From an uncultured Eubacteriales bacterium (GTDB lineage: Bacteria > Bacillota > Clostridia > Peptostreptococcales > Anaerovoracaceae), in the NCBI GenBank assembly GCA_900540145.1, contig UQEW01000075.1, positions 1 through 8,937 of the forward strand: DNA of 8,937 bases. Reading direction: 5' to 3'. The position numbers and the translations under genes were made by a program. Numbering within the stretch: the first letter of the stretch is position 1; every line of letters starts with the position of its first letter. The notes beneath the pieces were generated by a model, which had not been told where the DNA came from, made no database searches, and saw only the letters and a list, made by a program, of their open reading frames with translations. Positions 5,704 to 8,937 of the stretch are shown one piece after another.

Positions 5704-8430
5704 ATGAAAAACAACAATCTGGTCATAGGATTTTTAGCCCATGTGGATGCAGGCAAGACAACTTTATCAGAGGCCGTCATGTACACTGCCGGAGTCATAA
5801 GGAAACTGGGCAGGGTGGATCATAAGACAGCATTTTTGGACAATGATTCCATTGAACAGGACAGAGGCATTACTGTGTTTTCCAAAGAAGCCAGGTTTAA
5901 ATGGGCTGAAAAAAGATTTACTCTTCTTGACACCCCCGGTCACGTGGACTTTGGAACAGAAGCGGAAAGAACTCTGGCGGTGCTGGACTATGGGATTCTG
6001 ATAATAAGCGGTTCTGAGGGAGTTCAAAGTCATACGGTAACATTGTGGAAACTGCTGGAGTCATATAAAATTCCTGCTTTTATATTCGTAAATAAGATGG
6101 ACCAAACAGGAACGGATAAGATTAACCTGATGTCCCAGCTTAAGAGCAGACTGAGAACCAGCAGCGAACAAGGCGGCGCTGCTGCAGGCTTTGCAGAATT
6201 TTGGGAAGGGCATCCTGTTTCCATAGAAGAAGCAGCCTCTTGCGATGAAAATCTTTTAGAGGAATATTTGGAAAAGGATCAATTGTCCGAATCATCAATT
6301 GCTTCGGCAATAGCAAAAAGAAATCTTTTTCCTGTGTGTTTTGGCTCGGCTTTAAAGCTGGAGGGGATCAGAGAATTTTTGGATACGATGGAGAAATGCT
6401 GCGTCATCAAAGAGTATCCTGAGGAGTTCGGAGCCAGAGTATATAAAATAACCAGGGATAAGCAAGGTGTAAGGCAGACTCACATGAAGATAACGGGCGG
6501 ACGCTTGCAGGGCCGTATGCTTTTAGACACGGGAGACCGGGAAGAGAAGGTTGACAGGATACGATTTTACTCCGGAAAAACCTTTGAACAGGTGCCGGAG
6601 GCTAAGGTTGGAGAAATCTGCGCAGTTACCGGTCTTTCTGAAACTTATGCAGGGCAGGGTCTGGGTGCTGAAAAGAATGTGTCCGTCTTGACATCTTATC
6701 TAAAACCTTCGCTTACGTATAGAGTCATTTTGGAAGACGGAACGGACCCTGTAGTCGCTTTTCAAAAATTTAAGCGGCTGGAGGAAGAAGAGCCATCACT
6801 GCATCTTTCATGGAAAGAATCCTCTCAAGAGATACATGTCAGGGTAATGGGTAAGCTGGAACTTGACATCTTAAGACATATCGCAAAAGAACGATTTGAC
6901 ATGGACATAGCTTTTGGGGACGGAAGCATTATATACAAGGAGACCATCGCTAAACCTGTGATAGGAATAGGGCATTTTGAGCCGCTGCGCCATTATGCGG
7001 AAGTACAGCTTTTGATGGAGCCTTTGGAACGAGGTGCAGGGCTGGTATTTGAGACCGGGGTAAGCGAGGACATGTTGGATAGAAATTGGCAGAGGCTGAT
7101 ACTTACTCATCTTCAGGAGAGGGAGTTTCCGGGCGTTTTAACCGGTTCGCCTATTACCGATATGAGAATAACTTTGATTGGTGGGAAAGGTCATATTAAA
7201 CATACCGAGGGGGGAGATTTTCGCCAGGCTACTTACAGAGCCGTGCGCCAGGGTTTGTGCAAAGCAGAGAATGTGTTACTGGAACCCTTTTATAGCTTCA
7301 GAGCTGAAATTCCTGCAGAAAATGTCGGCAGACTGCTTTCTGATATGCAAAAGCTGGGAGGAGAATGCAGCTCTCCTGAGATGCAGGACCCTTCAACATC
7401 AGTCATAACAGGGAAAGCACCTGTATCGTCTATTAACGATTATCAGCAAGAAGTGATGGCTTACACTAAAGGCACAGGACGATTCTCTGTCTTTCCGGCT
7501 GGATATGGAGAATGTCATGACAGCCGGCAGGTGGTGGAGAATATGGGCTACAGGGCGGAAAGCGATCTGGACAATCCGTGTGGTTCTGTATTCTGCATGG
7601 GAGGCAGCGCAGTATATGTGGGCTGGGATGAGGTGGATGAAATGGCTCACGTAGATAGCGGATATCGTATAACAGAAGACGGAAGGGTGGAAAATCACCC
7701 GTTATATTACGATGCTGCCGGACTGCCGGAAGAGTTACCGCTAAATGATAACGGACACGGCAGAGGCGCAGATAGCAGAGCGGGCAAAAATGTCCCTCAA
7801 AAAGAGCTGGACGAAATATTTCTGAGGACTTATGGCAAAAGCAAGAGAGACGAAGAACTGCGGCGCAGACAGCTTTCGGGAAACAACAAAAAACCAGCCA
7901 GGCCTAAGACCATGAGCGGCAGTTTTCCTAAGCTTGAAAGAAAATCACGCAAAAACGTCAAACCATATTATATCGTGGACGGTTACAACATCATTTTCGC
8001 ATGGACTGAGCTTTCAGAGCTGGCTGCAGTCAATATCGATTCTGCCAGAGAGGCTTTGATAGAAGTCCTTCAAAACTACAGCGCATATAAAAAAGTAGGG
8101 ATGACGGTGGTTTTCGACGGATATAAAGTCAGCGGCAATCCGGGGACAAGGCAGAGATACGGAGAGCTGGAGGTTGTCTATACCAAAGAGGCTCAGACTG
8201 CTGACCGTTTCATTGAGGAAGCTGTTTACAGGATGAACGGTGATTTCGATGTCACCGTGGTGACTTCCGATAGGCCTGTGCAGATGGCGGCCATGGGGGA
8301 CGGAGCGGCCAGATTGTCGTCGCGTGACTTCTATGGAGAGGTTGTCAATGCATCTGAAGAAATACGCAGGCTGCTTGGCAGGCAGCGGCGGCAGGCTAAC
8401 AGGCCGCTTGATGGCAAGTTTGGAGAGTGA
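5704..8430 (+). CDS. EF-G/TetM-like ribosome-binding GTPase fused to a C-terminal NYN (YacP/Rae1-like) nuclease domain
   Basis: A 908-residue cytosolic protein. The GTPase motifs are complete: AHVDAGKTT (12-20), switch I DRGIT (53-57), DTPGH (76-80) with the catalytic-type His80, NKMD (130-133) and GSA (214-216). Domains II to V of a TetM/EF-G-like factor follow to about 640; TetM itself is about 639 residues. A charged linker (about 641-750) leads to a NYN/PIN-like domain: YYIVDGYNIIFAW (755-767, Asp759), VVFDGYK (802-808), TKEAQTADRFIEE (827-839, Asp834) and VVTSDRPVQ (852-860, Asp856), the YacP/Rae1 pattern with its acidic residues kept. B. subtilis Rae1 cuts mRNA in the ribosomal A site, so I infer a GTPase that delivers a nuclease to ribosomes. 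The domain IV loop (496-513, KHTEGGDFRQAT) lacks the SPVSTPADF motif of TetM, so tetracycline resistance is doubtful. GAGG (5695-5698) lies 5 nt before the ATG. Confidence 0.88.
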   Translation: MKNNNLVIGFLAHVDAGKTTLSEAVMYTAGVIRKLGRVDHKTAFLDNDSIEQDRGITVFSKEARFKWAEKRFTLLDTPGHVDFGTEAERTLAVLDYGILIISGSEGVQSHTVTLWKLLESYKIPAFIFVNKMDQTGTDKINLMSQLKSRLRTSSEQGGAAAGFAEFWEGHPVSIEEAASCDENLLEEYLEKDQLSESSIASAIAKRNLFPVCFGSALKLEGIREFLDTMEKCCVIKEYPEEFGARVYKITRDKQGVRQTHMKITGGRLQGRMLLDTGDREEKVDRIRFYSGKTFEQVPEAKVGEICAVTGLSETYAGQGLGAEKNVSVLTSYLKPSLTYRVILEDGTDPVVAFQKFKRLEEEEPSLHLSWKESSQEIHVRVMGKLELDILRHIAKERFDMDIAFGDGSIIYKETIAKPVIGIGHFEPLRHYAEVQLLMEPLERGAGLVFETGVSEDMLDRNWQRLILTHLQEREFPGVLTGSPITDMRITLIGGKGHIKHTEGGDFRQATYRAVRQGLCKAENVLLEPFYSFRAEIPAENVGRLLSDMQKLGGECSSPEMQDPSTSVITGKAPVSSINDYQQEVMAYTKGTGRFSVFPAGYGECHDSRQVVENMGYRAESDLDNPCGSVFCMGGSAVYVGWDEVDEMAHVDSGYRITEDGRVENHPLYYDAAGLPEELPLNDNGHGRGADSRAGKNVPQKELDEIFLRTYGKSKRDEELRRRQLSGNNKKPARPKTMSGSFPKLERKSRKNVKPYYIVDGYNIIFAWTELSELAAVNIDSAREALIEVLQNYSAYKKVGMTVVFDGYKVSGNPGTRQRYGELEVVYTKEAQTADRFIEEAVYRMNGDFDVTVVTSDRPVQMAAMGDGAARLSSRDFYGEVVNASEEIRRLLGRQRRQANRPLDGKFGE

Positions 8431-8463
8431 GACCGCATAAAACACGCCGGTATATGGACTGGT

Positions 8464-8494
8464 TACGGTATAAGAACACGTGATACATACCGTA
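8464..8494. repeat. 8-bp inverted repeat centred on CACGTG
   Basis: TACGGTAT (8464-8471) and ATACCGTA (8487-8494) are perfect inverted repeats 15 nt apart. The palindrome CACGTG (8477-8482) sits almost exactly at their centre. The nested symmetry suggests a protein binding site or a long-loop RNA hairpin shortly after the 908-codon gene. No T-run follows. Confidence 0.45.
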
Positions 8495-8543
8495 TGGCTT
8501 TAGGGCGGATGACACTACTGTGCTGCTCGGGCACAGGGCTTCT

Positions 8544-8595
8544 GCTGACAAAGGCACCGATGACAAAATTTGTTTTTTTCAGCAAAAAAGTCAGC
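8544..8595. repeat. Nested inverted repeats GCTGAC/GTCAGC and T6/A6 hairpin
   Basis: GCTGAC (8544-8549) pairs with GTCAGC (8590-8595). Inside, TTTTTT (8574-8579) pairs with AAAAAA (8584-8589) around a CAGC loop. The right part resembles 8648-8681 (TTTTTCAG followed by A-run, AGTCAG and AAAA), so the region may contain two diverged copies of a short element. Confidence 0.35.
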
Positions 8596-8600
8596 AAAAG

Positions 8601-8616
8601 GACCCGTCGACGGGTC
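8601..8616. repeat. 16-bp perfect GC-rich palindrome
   Basis: GACCCGTCGACGGGTC equals its own reverse complement. GTCGA recurs at 8606, 8614 and 8624. It stands out as a GC-rich island in AT-rich surroundings and has no T-run, so it is not a standard terminator. It may be the core of a small repetitive element or a binding site. Confidence 0.55.
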
Positions 8617-8672
8617 GAAGCTTGTCGAAAAGGCTTGCCGGATGACATTTTTCAGAAAAATTTCAAAAAAAG

Positions 8673-8704
8673 TCAGTAAAATTACCAGTTTTACTGAATT
8701 TTTT
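8673..8704 (+). terminator. Intrinsic terminator candidate downstream of the GTPase-nuclease gene
   Basis: TCAGTAAAA (8673-8681) pairs perfectly over 9 bp with TTTTACTGA (8689-8697) around a 7-nt loop. A 6-T run (8699-8704) begins 2 nt later. The stem is AT-rich, so it is weaker than the one at 2934. It lies about 240 nt after the stop of the 908-codon gene, which would leave a long 3' untranslated region. Confidence 0.6.
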
Positions 8705-8775
8705 GATGAATTTTAAAATTTTTTACATGCCGCCACAAAAAAACACGACAAAAATGGAATTAAATGTAAAAAATG

Positions 8776-8816
8776 ATGACAATTTTTTCAAAAAATGAAA
8801 TTTTTGTCATTTTTTT
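8776..8816 (+). terminator. Second terminator-like hairpin
   Basis: ATGACAA (8776-8782) pairs with TTGTCAT (8804-8810). A 3-nt symmetric T-T internal loop and a 4-bp TTTC/GAAA stem continue it. Seven T residues (8810-8816) follow directly. The AT-rich stem makes efficiency uncertain; it may back up the hairpin at 8673. Confidence 0.45.
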
Positions 8817-8926
8817 GCTTTTTAAACTCATAAGGTTCTACAAGTCAGTTGCCATTGTCCTCCGTATAAATAAAAATTTGAATCTGTAAATTTTTTTCAA
8901 TTATGAATAAAATTACAATTATATTG

Positions 8927-8932
8927 TTGACA
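8927..8932 (+). promoter_or_regulatory. Consensus -35 box at the window edge
   Basis: TTGACA matches the sigma-A -35 consensus exactly and lies 5 nt before the end of the window. The -10 box would be just outside, so this probably belongs to the promoter of the next gene to the right. Confidence 0.4.
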
Positions 8933-8937
8933 AAAAT

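Larger units (their letters stand above)
8431..8937. other. AT-rich intergenic region rich in inverted repeats, no credible gene
   Basis: These 507 nt hold only short ORFs without Shine-Dalgarno sites on either strand. There are several hairpins, including two terminator-like ones, a GC-rich island near 8600-8643, long A and T runs, and four copies of GATGACA (8508-8514, 8559-8565, 8641-8647, 8775-8781). A weak A/T-only 8-bp dyad, AAAAATTT with AAATTTTT, lies just before the end. I see no tRNA or known small RNA. Confidence 0.6.

Noticed and set aside
5704..7620. Tetracycline resistance gene (tetM/tetW type)
   Set aside because: The GTPase fold fits, but the drug-site loop motif is missing, the protein is about 270 residues longer, and the context is chromosomal housekeeping without mobile-element marks.
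8494..8679. 61-codon + strand ORF in the terminal intergenic region
   Set aside because: It has no Shine-Dalgarno and runs through the palindrome and A-tracts. Its product is a lysine/arginine-rich string with no recognisable domain, and a reverse-strand ORF of equal length overlaps it. Both look like by-products of the repeats.

Overview
The window reads as a piece of chromosome from a low-to-moderate GC, anaerobic Firmicute, most likely a member of Clostridia. The grounds are strong purine-rich Shine-Dalgarno sites (AGGAG, GGAGG), frequent AGA/AGG/ATA codons, a lipoprotein-type substrate-binding protein, a WecA/TagO-type wall-polymer glycosyltransferase, and a TM1266-family protein that is otherwise known from [FeFe]-hydrogenase organisms. 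All eight genes lie on the + strand. No tRNA, rRNA, CRISPR array or transposase was seen.

Region 1 (1-2858) carries housekeeping genes. A good promoter (85-113) precedes a YhbY-type RNA-binding protein. Then come tRNA pseudouridine synthase A (truA), a ComEB-type dCMP deaminase, and an undecaprenyl-phosphate sugar-1-phosphate transferase (WecA/TagO/MraY superfamily) with an unusual charged tail. Gaps are short and no terminator interrupts them, so they are probably one transcription unit serving ribosome/tRNA maturation, dTTP precursor supply and cell-wall polymer initiation.

Region 2 (2859-5653) starts with a 123-nt leader containing a textbook intrinsic terminator (2934-2965). The terminator's 5' arm can instead pair with an upstream segment, so the leader may be an attenuator or an unrecognised riboswitch. 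Behind it lie a TM1266-like ACT-fold protein, a lipoprotein solute-binding protein of the NMT1/THI5 (NitT/TauT) type, and one polypeptide that fuses the permease and ATPase of the same transporter. The last two genes overlap by 29 nt. Together they look like a complete importer with a small putative regulator. The substrate is unknown; the TM1266 link hints at, but does not prove, a connection to [FeFe]-hydrogenase metabolism.

Region 3 (5654-8430) is one 908-codon gene joining an EF-G/TetM-like ribosome-binding GTPase to a C-terminal NYN/PIN-like nuclease domain of the YacP/Rae1 type. B. subtilis Rae1 is a ribosome A-site endoribonuclease, so the fusion suggests a GTPase-delivered, ribosome-targeted RNase. 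This is the most interesting gene of the window. Its domain IV loop differs from that of true tetracycline protection proteins.

Region 4 (8431-8937) has no credible gene. It holds several inverted repeats, a GC-rich palindrome, two terminator-like hairpins and, at the very edge, a consensus -35 box that probably belongs to the next gene.
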